DNA from: Histidinibacterium lentulum
GTDB taxonomy: Bacteria > Pseudomonadota > Alphaproteobacteria > Rhodobacterales > Rhodobacteraceae
Assembly (NCBI RefSeq): GCF_003789055.1
Contig: NZ_ML119085.1
Span: 186,001 to 250,000, forward strand
DNA length: 64,000 nucleotides
Direction of reading: 5' to 3'
Shown here in pieces: positions 44,942 through 54,477 of the stretch (the stretch's first letter is position 1; the number at the start of each line of letters is the position of its first letter). The position numbers were made by a program, and so were the translations under genes. The notes under the pieces are model-generated. The model saw only the letters and a program-made list of their open reading frames with translations, made no database searches and was not told where the DNA came from.

Positions 44942-45994
44942 ATGGCGCTCACTTTCCCCGATCTGGCCGCGATCCTGAACCACGGCCACGACACCCTCAT
45001 CGACGTCCGCTCCCCCGCCGAATACGCCGAGGACCATATCCCCGGCGCGATCAACCTGCCGGTGCTGTCGAACGAGGAACGCGCCATCGTCGGCACGATC
45101 TACGTCCAGGACAGCCCCTTCCGCGCCCGCAAGATCGGCGCCGCGATGATATTCCGCAACGCCGCCGCCCATATCGAGGGCCCGCTCGCCCGGCATGAAG
45201 GCGGCTGGCGCCCTCTCGTCTACTGCTGGCGCGGCGGTCAGCGCTCGGGATCCTTCGCCTATCTGCTGCAGGAGATCGGCTGGCGCGCGGAGGCAGTGAA
45301 AGGCGGCTGGCAGGCCTATCGTCGCCTCGTCCACACCGCGCTCTACGACACGCCCCTGCCGCACCGGGTGGTCCTTCTCGACGGCTATACCGGCACGGCG
45401 AAGACGGATCTCCTGCCCCGCCTCGCCGCCCGCGGACTGCAGGTCATCGACCTCGAGGGCCTGGCCAACCACCGCGGCTCCCTCCTCGGGGCGCGGGCCG
45501 GGGGCCAGCCCAGCCAGAAGGGCTGGGAAAGCGCCCTCGCCGGCGCGCTCGCCGCGATCGACCCTGCCCGGCCCCTCGTGCTCGAGGCCGAAAGCAACAA
45601 GGTCGGCGACCTGCTGATCCCGCCCGCGCTCTGGGCCGCGATGAAAGCCGCACCGCGGGTGGAGATCGCCGCCCCCCTGCCGGCCCGCGCGGCCTACCTG
45701 ACCGCGGCCTATCGCGACCTCTGGACCGACGCTGCCCGTCTCACCGCGAAACTGAACCGGCTCGACCGCCTCCGCGGCCGCGACACCGTCGAGCGCTGGC
45801 TGGCCCTGCTCGAGGAAGGCCGGATGACCGAGCTCGCCGCCGCCCTCATGGCCGACCACTACGACCCGGCCTATACCAAATCCCGCCAGAAGATCGGCGC
45901 CCGCACCGTCGCCACCGTCACCACCGGCGCGCTCGACGAAGCAGGCCTCGACACCGCCGCCGACAAGCTCGCAGAGGCCATCGCCCGTCTCTAG
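44942..45994 (+). CDS. mnmH: tRNA 2-selenouridine synthase
   Basis: Converts 2-thiouridine at the tRNA wobble position to 2-selenouridine using selenophosphate, by way of a geranylated intermediate. 350 aa. The N-terminal rhodanese domain has catalytic Cys95 in YCWRGGQRSGS. A P-loop GYTGTAKT (residues 148-155) in the C-terminal domain would bind the prenyl donor. GQPSQKGWESAL and LEAESNKVGD are also characteristic. It converges with and overlaps selD by four bases. No selA/selB is in the window. Confidence 0.93.
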   Translation: MALTFPDLAAILNHGHDTLIDVRSPAEYAEDHIPGAINLPVLSNEERAIVGTIYVQDSPFRARKIGAAMIFRNAAAHIEGPLARHEGGWRPLVYCWRGGQRSGSFAYLLQEIGWRAEAVKGGWQAYRRLVHTALYDTPLPHRVVLLDGYTGTAKTDLLPRLAARGLQVIDLEGLANHRGSLLGARAGGQPSQKGWESALAGALAAIDPARPLVLEAESNKVGDLLIPPALWAAMKAAPRVEIAAPLPARAAYLTAAYRDLWTDAARLTAKLNRLDRLRGRDTVERWLALLEEGRMTELAAALMADHYDPAYTKSRQKIGARTVATVTTGALDEAGLDTAADKLAEAIARL

Positions 45995-48111
45995 CCCGCC
46001 ACGATCCGCGGCGGCCCCTCCGTGATCCGCCCGATCTCCACCGCGCCCCGGGGCAGCGCTCCGCCACCGGGGACCGCCGCAAGAAGCCCGCCGCAGGTCT
46101 GCGGATCGAACAGCAGATCCGACCGCGGGCTCTCCGGAAGGCCGGGCACGGCGGCCCGGTTCTCCGGGTAGAGCGTCGAGCGCAGGCCCCGCCCGGCCAG
46201 CGCCTCGGCCCCTTCGAGCAGGGGAAGCGCCTCCGGCCACAACTCCGCCGCCACGCCCGAGGCCTCGCACATCCCCCACAGATGCCCCGCAAGGCCGAAG
46301 CCCGTCACATCCGTCATCGCCCGGGCACCGGCCCGCACCAGTGCCCGCGCCGCCTCGCCCTGGGGCCGGACCATGCTCTCCCAGGCCGCGGCGACATCCC
46401 GCCCCGCCGCCTCGCCCCGCATGTGCGCGGCCAGCAGAACACCTGTGCCCAGCGGCTTCGTGAGCACCAGCCGGTCCCCGGGCCTCGCACCGGCGAGCGT
46501 CACCGCCGGGCCCTCCAGCAGCCCCGTCACGGTAAACCCGAGCGTCATCTCCGCGCCCATCGAACTGTGCCCGCCCACGATCTCTGCCCCCTCGGCGCCA
46601 AAGACCTCACGGGCCGTGGCCATGATCTCCGCGAGCGTCCGCGCCTGCAGCTCGGCCGACATCCGCGGCAGAACGAGGCTCGCCAGAACCGCCTGCGGCG
46701 CCGCGCCCATGGCCCAGACGTCGCCCAGCGCATGCACCGCCGCGATCCGCGTCATCAGGACCGGATCGTCCGCGACCGCGCGCAGGTGATCGACCGTCAC
46801 CACCTGCCGCGCGCCGCCGATCCGCAGCACTGCCGCGTCGTCGCCCGGGCCGCTCTCCACGTCCTTGCGTGCCGAGGGCAGACCCGCCAGCACCGCGCCC
46901 AGCGTGTCGCGCCCCACCTTGGCGCCGCATCCGCCGCACATCATCTCCCCGCCGCCCTCCCGGACGCCCAGCGCCACCTCCGCCGGCAGACGCGCGTCCA
47001 TCTTCGGCAGATCGTCGAGCCTGCGCATGAAGCTCCGGTCGATCCGATCCTTCCACCGCCACAGAAGCGGCCCCGCCAGCGCAAGCCCCCCCTTCTCCGC
47101 CAGCGCGCTCTTGCCGCCCAGCGAGACCAGCTTCAGGTAGTCCCCCTGCGGCCTCCAGCGCCGGAGCGGCCTGCCCGACAGCGCCGCGCGCAGGTTGTCA
47201 TGGAGCACGGGCGCCGCGCGCACGGCATAGACCCCGGCCTTGGGCCGCGGCGCATGGGAAAGATGCGCGCAGTCTCCCGCGGCAAAGATCGCGGGGTCCG
47301 AACTCCGCAGCCGCGCGTCCACCGTCACGAACCCGTCTTTCAGCGCCAGCCCGGTGCCCTCCAGCCACCCATGGGGCCGCGCCCCCGCGGCGCCCGCGAC
47401 GAACCCCGCCGCGATCAGTCGCCCGTCCGCCAGATGCACGCCCTCGGACGACACACGCACCACCCTGGCCCGCTCGACCACCTCGACGCCGGTCGCCGCC
47501 ATCCCCTCCAGCAGCTTGCGCCGGGGCCGCGCCGCGAACTGGTCCAGCACCTGCCCCCGGTCGATCAGCGTCACCCGCGCATCGCGCCCGCGCAGGGCAT
47601 GGGCCATCGCCATCGCCAGCTCCGCCCCCGCGACCCCGCCGCCGAGCACCGCCACGCGCGGACGGGCGGCCGTGTCCCGATACGTCGCCCAGCGCTGCGA
47701 GAAGGGCCCCAGCGGCTTTGCCGGCACGCCATGGGCCGCAAAGCCCTCCAGCTCCGGCATGTCCGAGGTGATCCCGATGTCCAGCGACAGCACGTCATAT
47801 CCCACCGGCGGGCGCCCCGGCACATCGACTGTCCGCGCGTCCCGGTCGATCCCCCGCGCGGCCCCCAGCACCACCCGCGCGCCCGCAAAGCGCGCCAGCC
47901 GCACGAGGTCGATATCAAGCTCCTCGCGGGAGTAGTGCCCCGCCACATATCCCGGCAGCATCCCAGAATAGGCCGCCGTCGGCCCGGGATCGATCACCGT
48001 CACCCGCACCCCCGGCAGCGGCCGCATCCCCCAGCGCCGCAGCACCAGCGCATGGGTATGCCCGCCGCCGATCAGCACGAGGTCACGGGTCAGGGGCACC
48101 TGGCTTTGCAT
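45991..48111 (-). CDS. selD: Selenide, water dikinase fused to NADH dehydrogenase-like flavoprotein
   Basis: Bifunctional chain, 706 aa. Residues about 10-375 are an FAD-dependent pyridine-nucleotide oxidoreductase of the NDH-2 type: GGGHTH at 15-20, second dinucleotide site VAVLGGGVAGAELA, FAD site IFAAGDC. Residues about 385-706 are SelD, which makes selenophosphate from selenide and ATP. Catalytic Cys392 or Cys395 and Lys398 lie in MCGGCGAK, with GPGDDAAVL and GHSSMGAEM following. The catalytic residue is Cys, not Sec. Start is ATG 48111; GTG at 48117 is possible. The oxidoreductase may supply reduced selenium; that role is inferred. Confidence 0.92.
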   Translation of the reverse strand: MQSQVPLTRDLVLIGGGHTHALVLRRWGMRPLPGVRVTVIDPGPTAAYSGMLPGYVAGHYSREELDIDLVRLARFAGARVVLGAARGIDRDARTVDVPGRPPVGYDVLSLDIGITSDMPELEGFAAHGVPAKPLGPFSQRWATYRDTAARPRVAVLGGGVAGAELAMAMAHALRGRDARVTLIDRGQVLDQFAARPRRKLLEGMAATGVEVVERARVVRVSSEGVHLADGRLIAAGFVAGAAGARPHGWLEGTGLALKDGFVTVDARLRSSDPAIFAAGDCAHLSHAPRPKAGVYAVRAAPVLHDNLRAALSGRPLRRWRPQGDYLKLVSLGGKSALAEKGGLALAGPLLWRWKDRIDRSFMRRLDDLPKMDARLPAEVALGVREGGGEMMCGGCGAKVGRDTLGAVLAGLPSARKDVESGPGDDAAVLRIGGARQVVTVDHLRAVADDPVLMTRIAAVHALGDVWAMGAAPQAVLASLVLPRMSAELQARTLAEIMATAREVFGAEGAEIVGGHSSMGAEMTLGFTVTGLLEGPAVTLAGARPGDRLVLTKPLGTGVLLAAHMRGEAAGRDVAAAWESMVRPQGEAARALVRAGARAMTDVTGFGLAGHLWGMCEASGVAAELWPEALPLLEGAEALAGRGLRSTLYPENRAAVPGLPESPRSDLLFDPQTCGGLLAAVPGGGALPRGAVEIGRITEGPPRIVAG

Positions 48112-48131
48112 CCCCACCGCCTACCGCGCCC

Positions 48132-48689
48132 TCACGGCGAGAGCCAGCGCCCCCGCCAACCGCTCTCGCGGTCGTACATCGCCCTCCGGTGCCGCTCGCC
48201 CAGATGCAACAGGTCCAGCGTCGCGACATGCAGCACCAGCGCGCAGAAGCTCTCCCGCTCCGCCAGGACCTCGTACTCGAGCGCTCCCCCGATCTCCTCC
48301 CCCGCCGGAGGCCGCTTCCCGTAGGTCGCCCGCGACCCCTCCGGCACCTTCGCCCAGCGCGGCCCCGCCGCGACCCCCTCGACGATCTCCACGGCGCCCT
48401 GCGCCCGGATCTGCAGCCGGACCCGCGGGTCCCAGACGTGCAGCGCGGCCCGCGCATCCGCCCTCAGCGCCGCGACCTTGGCCGCTGCCACGTCGCTGTG
48501 CACCTCGAGCGTCGCCCCCTGCCGCGATGCCGCACGCAGCGCCACCGTCCGCGCCTCGGGCCAGCCGTCGGGGCTCACCGTCGCCAGCACCGGATAGCGC
48601 GCGGGCGATCTCGCATCCGCCGCACCGCGCCCAAGCCTCTGCCAGGCCGCGTCGAGAAACCCGTCCAAGGTCTCCGGCGCGTCATTCAT
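48132..48689 (-). CDS. Pyridoxamine 5'-phosphate oxidase-like flavin-binding protein
   Basis: Split-barrel FMN-binding fold, 185 aa. RYPVLATVSPDGWPEARTVALR is the classic PNPOx-like N-terminal strand pair. KVAALRADARAALHVWDPRVRLQIRAQGAVEI and the C-terminal ALVLHVATLDLLHLGERHRRAMYD follow. It lacks the full PdxH C-terminal motif, so it is probably not the vitamin B6 enzyme. It lies 20 bases before selD and overlaps the AttH-like gene by eight bases, linking the two groups in one probable operon. Confidence 0.82.
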   Translation of the reverse strand: MNDAPETLDGFLDAAWQRLGRGAADARSPARYPVLATVSPDGWPEARTVALRAASRQGATLEVHSDVAAAKVAALRADARAALHVWDPRVRLQIRAQGAVEIVEGVAAGPRWAKVPEGSRATYGKRPPAGEEIGGALEYEVLAERESFCALVLHVATLDLLHLGERHRRAMYDRESGWRGRWLSP

Positions 48690-49710
48690 ACCCTGTCATC
48701 TCCAGGTACCCGCGCCCCTCGTGGCTGCCGGTCACCCTGACCGGACCTTCCCAGTAGGGAAAGGACAGGCCCATCCAGGCCTCCGGATTGAGCGCCGTCA
48801 CCTCCACGTCGACACCCCGCTCGGGCAGCCGCACCCGCCAGCGCACGGGCACCTGTCGCCCCGCGACGGTCGCGCGTTCCAGTGCCTCCGCCTCGAAAGC
48901 CCGCGCATAGGGCACCAACTCCTCGCCTCCCGCGCCGATCCAGGTGGCGTAGGTATAGCCCTCCTCTCCCCCTTCTCTCAGGCGAAAGCCCATCAGCTTG
49001 TCACCCCCCTCGAAGGACAGCGAGAACCAGTCCCAGCCCTCCTGGGTCTCGCTCAGGGGCTGGGACGACCACTCCCGGTCGAGCCAGGCGCTCCCGGTCA
49101 CCGCCACGTCTTCGCCGGGCAGGCTCAGCACCCCCTCCACGGCATAGAAGGGCTGCGAATAGTAGTAGCTCGCCTGCCCCTCGTCGGATTTCACGGAATA
49201 GCCGCCCTCCCCGTGAAGGATCAGCGGCCCCTCCGCCCTCAGCGTCACGTCATAGGCGAATTCCGGCGCCGAGGCCGTCAGCCGCACCTCGTCCAGCGTC
49301 TCCCCCGCCATCGCCCAATCGTCGATGAACGCCTTGAGCGGCGCCGCCGTCACACCCGCCGTCGGCACATCCCCGCGCGAGAACCGTTCCACGGCGAAAT
49401 GCGCCTCCGCCGTGGTGACCGCCGCATGTCCCATCCAGACCTGCGCCGCCGCGTCCCCCCCGGGGGCGAGCGCCGTGCGGAACAGCGTCCATTGCAGCCC
49501 CATGTCCCGCCCGTCCTCCGCCGTCAGGTTCGCCGTGACATACCACCACTCGATCCGGTAGCCCGGATGCGCGCCGTGATCGGCGGGAAAGTCGAACACC
49601 GGATCCGGGACCGGATCGTCATACCCCTCCACTGTTGTTCCAAGCCCGGCGAATCCCTGCGCCGCCACGACAGAAGGCCACAGAAACACCAACAGAACCC
49701 TAACGTTCAT
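48682..49710 (-). CDS. AttH/CrtC-like lipocalin-family secreted protein
   Basis: 342 aa with a short signal peptide (VLLVFLWPSVVAAQ). The body matches the AttH/carotenoid 1,2-hydratase-like fold: GYRIEWWYVTANL, MGLQWTLFRTAL, YYSQPFYAVEGVL and the key block TGSAWLDREWSSQPLSETQEGWDWFSLSF. Together with the upstream FtsX-type permease and ATPase it recreates the AttE-F/G-H gene set known from Agrobacterium. Its start overlaps the permease 3' end by 11 bases. The ligand is probably lipophilic; function unproven. Confidence 0.82.
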   Translation of the reverse strand: MNVRVLLVFLWPSVVAAQGFAGLGTTVEGYDDPVPDPVFDFPADHGAHPGYRIEWWYVTANLTAEDGRDMGLQWTLFRTALAPGGDAAAQVWMGHAAVTTAEAHFAVERFSRGDVPTAGVTAAPLKAFIDDWAMAGETLDEVRLTASAPEFAYDVTLRAEGPLILHGEGGYSVKSDEGQASYYYSQPFYAVEGVLSLPGEDVAVTGSAWLDREWSSQPLSETQEGWDWFSLSFEGGDKLMGFRLREGGEEGYTYATWIGAGGEELVPYARAFEAEALERATVAGRQVPVRWRVRLPERGVDVEVTALNPEAWMGLSFPYWEGPVRVTGSHEGRGYLEMTGYE

Positions 49711-52084
49711 TGGAAAACACCTTCAGCAGCACGCCGGGCGGCGTCCTCGCCAACCTGCGCGCGGGCCAGAGCGCCGCCAGCGCCCCCGCGGCCACCGCAA
49801 AGACCAATAGCCGCCCGTAATCCAACGGAAACAGATACATCGGCAGCCGCCAACCAAAGGCCGCCACGTTCACCTGCGCCAGCAGCACCCAGGCCAGGGC
49901 CAGCCCCAGCGGCACCGCCATGAGTCCCGTCAGCGCGGCCAGCAGCACCGCGCGCAAAAGCTCCAGCCGCCCCAGCTCCGCTCGTGTCAGCCCGAGCGCC
50001 CAGACCGGCGCCAGTTGCGGCAGGCGCAGGGCCGCCAGCGTCAGAAGGCTCATCAGGATCGCGAAGGCCGCCACCGACAGCGTCAGCACGTTCAGCGCAC
50101 CGGTCACGGTGAAGGTCCGCTCGAAGATGTCGAGAGAGAACCGCTTCAGCGCGGCCTGGTCGATCGTGTCCCCTTCCGGAACCCCGAACTCCCGAAGCGC
50201 CTCCGACAGCGCCTCGGGATCGTCCGTCCTCAGGCCGAAGGATGTCGCCTCCGCCTCGGGATAAAGCTCTTCGAACAGCGGCAGCGCGACGATCACCTGC
50301 CCCACCGGGTTGCCGTAATCGCCCACGATTCCGACCACGGGCAGGGCCGCGTCCGGTCCAACCGCGATCTCGTCCCCCAGAGCCAGTCCGGCCCGTCGTG
50401 CGAGCTGCTCGTTCACCACCGCGCCCTCGCCGGAGAACACCGCATCCCAAGGCGCCTCGACGGCATCGAGAAACCTCCAGTTGTCGCGGTAGGTCGCATG
50501 GTCCCTCGTCCCGTAGATCTCCGCGGGTATGCCCGCCACGGACCGATCCACCCACACGATGGGCAGAACCGCCTCCGCCCGGCCCTCGAGAAACGCCTCG
50601 AGCCGCGAGCCCTCCGCGCCGCTGTCCACCGAGACATAGAGCTCCGACGCCAGCCGCTGATCGAGGAACCCGGTGAAGGTCAGCCGGAACGACGACACCA
50701 TGGTCGACACGCCCACGTTCGCCGCCATCGCCAGCAGGAGCGCCATCAGCGCCAGCGACAGGCCCGGCAGTTGCTGGCGCGTGTCCGCCCAGAACCACTC
50801 CGCCACCGGCCGCGTCGCGCCCCTCGCGCCCAGCCTCAGCGCAAGATCGAGAACCGAAGGCAGCGCCAGCGCCGCCCCGATCAACAGCGCCGCCAGCGCC
50901 CCGAAGGCCGCGACGAGACCCGATCCCGCGGCCGAGAGCGCCCCTGCCAGCACCAGCAACCCGATCGCGCCGAGAAGAATCACCATCCGACCCCGCCCCC
51001 TCGCCATGGCCCAGGCCCGCGGCCGCGCCGAGGCCAGCACCGGCATCCGCGCGATCTGCCACAGCGCCCCGGCGCTCGCCGCGGCCGTGCCCAGAACGGC
51101 GATCCCCAGCCCCGACAGCCACCAGACGGGCCGCAGTTCCAGCGCCCCCGACACCTGTGCGCCGTAAAGCCCCGACAGCGTCGCCGCCACATCCGGCAAC
51201 AGCGCCGCCGCGATCACGTAGCCCAGCGCCACGCCGATCCCCCCCGCGAGCAGCGCCAGCGCCAGAAGCTCCGCCGCCATCAGCCCGATGATCAGCCGGA
51301 GCGGCATCCCCAGTGCCCTGAGCGTCCTGACCAGCGGCCGCCGCTGCTCGAAGGCCAGCCCCACCGCGCCATGCACGATGAAGAGCCCCACCGCGAAACT
51401 CAGCGCGCCGAAGGCCGTCAGGTTCAGGTGGAAACTGTCCGTCAGCCGGTCCACATCGCCCGCCGCCTGCGCGGGCCTCAGCGACAGACCCTCCGCCACT
51501 TCCGCCAGCGCGGGCCTCCCCAGTGGCTGGACATCGGCGACGATCATCCGGCTCACCCGCCCCTCCATGCCCAGGAGCGGCCAGGCCACCGACAGGTCCG
51601 TGATCACCGTCATCGGCGCGACATCGGGCGACAGCACCTTCTCCGGCGCCACATGCCCCAGCGCCGCCAGCGCCTCCGCCGTGCCGAAGACCTGCCCCTC
51701 GCCGCCGAGGAACCGTCCCACCTCCGCGCCGCCATCGAGCTCCACCGGCCCGAGGCCCCCCGGCGCCGTCAGCGGGTCGAGCCCGACGATCCGCACGCCG
51801 TTCAGCCGGCCCTCCACCACCGCACTCACCAGCCAGCCCGCCCGGCGCAGCGCCACGTAATCCTCGAGCGCCATGTCCCCGCCGTCCGCCGCCACCACCT
51901 GCGCGAAGGTCCCCTCGCCCAGCGTCGCCGCGGCGGCGTCATAGCTCGCCCGCGCCTCGGCATTGATCGCCTGCACCCCGGACCAGAGCGCGGTCGCCAG
52001 CGCGAGGCCCAGCACCAGCGTCACCAGCTGCACCGGCGCCCGCCGCCAATGGGACAGCAGAACCCGCAGCCCCTCCCGCCTCAC
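49700..52084 (-). CDS. FtsX-family ABC transporter permease (AttF/AttG-like fusion)
   Basis: Large inner-membrane protein, 794 aa, with two FtsX-type modules (helices around residues 15-35, 220-340, 365-415, 430-470 and 660-785) and two extracytoplasmic domains. Such MacB/LolE-type permeases move or extract hydrophobic or envelope substrates rather than importing solutes. The ATPase stop and this start overlap as ATGA. The final helix cluster ends at the AttH-like gene. By size it could correspond to AttF and AttG joined. Confidence 0.85.
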   Translation of the reverse strand: MRREGLRVLLSHWRRAPVQLVTLVLGLALATALWSGVQAINAEARASYDAAAATLGEGTFAQVVAADGGDMALEDYVALRRAGWLVSAVVEGRLNGVRIVGLDPLTAPGGLGPVELDGGAEVGRFLGGEGQVFGTAEALAALGHVAPEKVLSPDVAPMTVITDLSVAWPLLGMEGRVSRMIVADVQPLGRPALAEVAEGLSLRPAQAAGDVDRLTDSFHLNLTAFGALSFAVGLFIVHGAVGLAFEQRRPLVRTLRALGMPLRLIIGLMAAELLALALLAGGIGVALGYVIAAALLPDVAATLSGLYGAQVSGALELRPVWWLSGLGIAVLGTAAASAGALWQIARMPVLASARPRAWAMARGRGRMVILLGAIGLLVLAGALSAAGSGLVAAFGALAALLIGAALALPSVLDLALRLGARGATRPVAEWFWADTRQQLPGLSLALMALLLAMAANVGVSTMVSSFRLTFTGFLDQRLASELYVSVDSGAEGSRLEAFLEGRAEAVLPIVWVDRSVAGIPAEIYGTRDHATYRDNWRFLDAVEAPWDAVFSGEGAVVNEQLARRAGLALGDEIAVGPDAALPVVGIVGDYGNPVGQVIVALPLFEELYPEAEATSFGLRTDDPEALSEALREFGVPEGDTIDQAALKRFSLDIFERTFTVTGALNVLTLSVAAFAILMSLLTLAALRLPQLAPVWALGLTRAELGRLELLRAVLLAALTGLMAVPLGLALAWVLLAQVNVAAFGWRLPMYLFPLDYGRLLVFAVAAGALAALWPARRLARTPPGVLLKVFSNER

Positions 52085-52734
52085 CGGATCACGCCCCGCT
52101 CCAGATGCAGCCGCCGGCCCATGGTGGCCGCCAGCCGCTCCGAATGGGTCACCACCAGCAGCGCGGCCCCGGTCTCGGCCACAAGGTCCCGCATCAGCGC
52201 CATCACCGCCTCCGCCGTCCCCTCGTCCAGGTTCCCCGTGGGCTCGTCCGCCAGCACGAGGCCGGGCCGTGCCGCCAGCGCCCGCGCGATGGCGACCCTC
52301 TGCTGCTGACCGCCCGAAAGCTGCTCGGGATACTTCCCCAGATGCGGCGCAAGCCCCATCCTCTCGGCGAGCTCCCGGTCCCGCGCCGGATCGTGCCGCC
52401 CCGCAAGCCGCGCCTGGAACCCGATGTTCCCCGCCACATCGAGCGACGGGATCAGGTTGAACTGCTGAAAGACGACCCCCACGATCTCCCGACGCAGCCG
52501 CGCCCTCTGTCGGTCGCCCAGCCCCTCCAGCGCGATGCCGTCCACGGTGATGGTCCCCGAGTCGACCGCTTCCAGCCCTGCCACGAGGTGCAGCAGCGTC
52601 GATTTCCCCGACCCCGATTCGCCCGTCAGCGCCAGAGTTTCCCCGCGCCCGAGGCTCAGGGACACGCCACGCAGGACCGGCACAGGCCCCTCGGCCCCCG
52701 GATAGCTCTTCACGATGGTGTCGACCGTCAGCAC
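52081..52734 (-). CDS. ABC transporter ATP-binding protein (LolD/MacB/AttE-like)
   Basis: 217-aa cytoplasmic ATPase of the lipoprotein/macrolide-exporter subfamily. Walker [13 protein letters not shown] (about residues 39-50), Q-loop region VVFQQFNLIP, signature LSGGQQQRVAIARAL and Walker B VLADEPTGNLD are all present. It drives the FtsX-type permease encoded directly downstream. It is the first gene of the likely operon ATPase-permease-AttH-PNPOx-selD. Confidence 0.92.
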   Translation of the reverse strand: MLTVDTIVKSYPGAEGPVPVLRGVSLSLGRGETLALTGESGSGKSTLLHLVAGLEAVDSGTITVDGIALEGLGDRQRARLRREIVGVVFQQFNLIPSLDVAGNIGFQARLAGRHDPARDRELAERMGLAPHLGKYPEQLSGGQQQRVAIARALAARPGLVLADEPTGNLDEGTAEAVMALMRDLVAETGAALLVVTHSERLAATMGRRLHLERGVIR

Positions 52735-52790
52735 AGGGTCCGCCCGATTGCCTCTACCACGGACCTAACGCGGCCCGGACGCAGGGAAAG

Positions 52791-53048
52791 TCAGGTGATC
52801 GCGGACACCGCGGAAAGCCCCAGAAGAACCGCCGTGGTGGATACGAGGAGCCTCCGCCGCTCCGCCTCCGCCGGATCGCGGATCCAGTCGGACACGCTGG
52901 TCAACATGTGCGCGGGACCCGGAAACACCCGCCCCGACCGGGCCGCGGCCATCGCCCGCAGCCGGAACAGCGTGTGGAACGCAAGCCAGACCCACGCGAG
53001 GAAGAACACGCCCTGAAGGGCGAGAAACAGAACGACAGGCCAGGTCAT
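52791..53048 (-). CDS. Small membrane protein, unknown function
   Basis: 85 aa with two hydrophobic helices (about residues 3-28, WPVVLFLALQGVFFLAWVW, and 66-84) joined by an Arg-rich loop containing SVSDWIRDPAEAERRRLL. GAAGGG lies about five bases upstream of ATG 53048; an in-frame GTG at 53105 would add 19 residues and is less likely. I do not recognise the family. It lies upstream of the AttE-like gene but is separated by 56 bases. Confidence 0.6.
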   Translation of the reverse strand: MTWPVVLFLALQGVFFLAWVWLAFHTLFRLRAMAAARSGRVFPGPAHMLTSVSDWIRDPAEAERRRLLVSTTAVLLGLSAVSAIT

Positions 53049-53269
53049 GGGACCCTTCCCGGACAGGATGACAGCAGCCGCCCCGCGCAGACAGGGCGTC
53101 GCCACATCTCCGCCCGACGCGGTCCCGGGTCAATCCGTGATGTTGTTCACAGGCCACGACCTGATGCCGGAATGCCGCGGTTGATGCCGCCCTCCCGGAC
53201 GAAACACCCCTGTCCTCCGCCGGTGCGCCGGCTATCCTGCCGGTGGACGCGCAGAGGGGGAGGCAGACC

Positions 53270-54445
53270 ATGGCGGACATCGTGATCCTGAGCGGGGCGC
53301 GCACGCCCATCGGCAGCTTCGGCGGCGGGCTGGCGGACGTGCCGCCGTCCGACCTCGGCGCCGCGGCGATCCGCGCGGCGCTCGATCGCGCCTCCCTCGA
53401 CCCCGGTTCGGTGGGGCAGGTCGTCATGGGTCATGTGATCAATACCGAACCCCGCGACATGTACCTCAGCCGGGTGGCCGCCATGGCCGCGGGCATTCCC
53501 GACACCGTACCCGCGCTGAACGTCAACCGCCTCTGCGGCTCCGGCGCCCAGGCCATCGTCTCCGCCGTGCAGTCCCTGATGCTCGGCGATTGCGACGTCG
53601 CCGTCGCGGGCGGCGCCGAAAGCATGAGCCGCGCGCCCCATATCGTCCCCGCCCAGCGGTGGGGCGCCAGGATGGGCGACGTCACGGCCCTCGACATGAT
53701 GCTGGGCGCGCTCACCTGCCCCTTCGGCACGGGACACATGGGCGTCACCGCCGAGAATGTCGCCGCCGAACACGGCATCGGCCGCGAGGATCAGGACGCC
53801 TTCGCCCTCGAGAGCCAGTCCCGCGCGGCCCGCGCCATGGCCGAGGGCCGCTTCACGGGCCAGATCGTCCCGGTCGAGAAACAGGCCCGCAAGGGTCCGG
53901 TGCGCATCGACACCGACGAACACCCTAAGGCCACGAGCCTCGGGGCCCTCGCCGCCCTGCGCCCGGTGTTCCGCAAGGACGGCAGCGTGACCGCCGGCAA
54001 CGCCAGCGGCATCAACGACGGCGCCGCCGCCCTCGTCCTGGCCCGCGCCGAAGCCGCGGAGGCCCGCGGCCTCACGCCCCTGGCCCGGATCACCGGCTAT
54101 GCCATCGCCGGGGTCCGCCCCGAGGTCATGGGGCTCGGCCCGATCCCCGCCGTGGAGCGCCTTCTGGACCGCACCGGTCTGACGGCCGATGCGTTCGACG
54201 TCATCGAATCGAACGAGGCCTTCGCCGCCCAGGCGCTCGCCGTCAGCCGGGCCCTCGGTCTCGACCCCGCTCGGGTAAACCCCAATGGCGGCGCCATCGC
54301 GCTCGGACACCCCGTGGGCGCGACCGGCGCGATCCTGACCGTCAAGGCGCTTCACGAGCTCGCCCGCACCGGCGGCCGCCGCGCCCTCGTCACCATGTGC
54401 ATCGGTGGCGGGCAGGGCATCGCCCTCGCCCTCGAGCGCCCCTGA
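53270..54445 (+). CDS. Acetyl-CoA C-acyltransferase (thiolase)
   Basis: Thiolase, 391 aa, condensing two acetyl-CoA or cleaving 3-ketoacyl-CoA. Nucleophile Cys89 is in NVNRLCGSGAQA. NEAFAAQALAV, the catalytic His in NPNGGAIALGHPVGATGA and the second Cys in TMCIGGGQG are all present. GGGGAGG about eight bases upstream of 53270 fixes the start. Length and motifs fit biosynthetic AtoB/PhaA types as well as FadA; no phaB or fadB neighbour is present to decide. A palindromic repeat follows. Confidence 0.92.
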   Translation: MADIVILSGARTPIGSFGGGLADVPPSDLGAAAIRAALDRASLDPGSVGQVVMGHVINTEPRDMYLSRVAAMAAGIPDTVPALNVNRLCGSGAQAIVSAVQSLMLGDCDVAVAGGAESMSRAPHIVPAQRWGARMGDVTALDMMLGALTCPFGTGHMGVTAENVAAEHGIGREDQDAFALESQSRAARAMAEGRFTGQIVPVEKQARKGPVRIDTDEHPKATSLGALAALRPVFRKDGSVTAGNASGINDGAAALVLARAEAAEARGLTPLARITGYAIAGVRPEVMGLGPIPAVERLLDRTGLTADAFDVIESNEAFAAQALAVSRALGLDPARVNPNGGAIALGHPVGATGAILTVKALHELARTGGRRALVTMCIGGGQGIALALERP

Positions 54446-54477
54446 CCCGCGCGGAACGCCCGAACCGGTTCGCCTCT

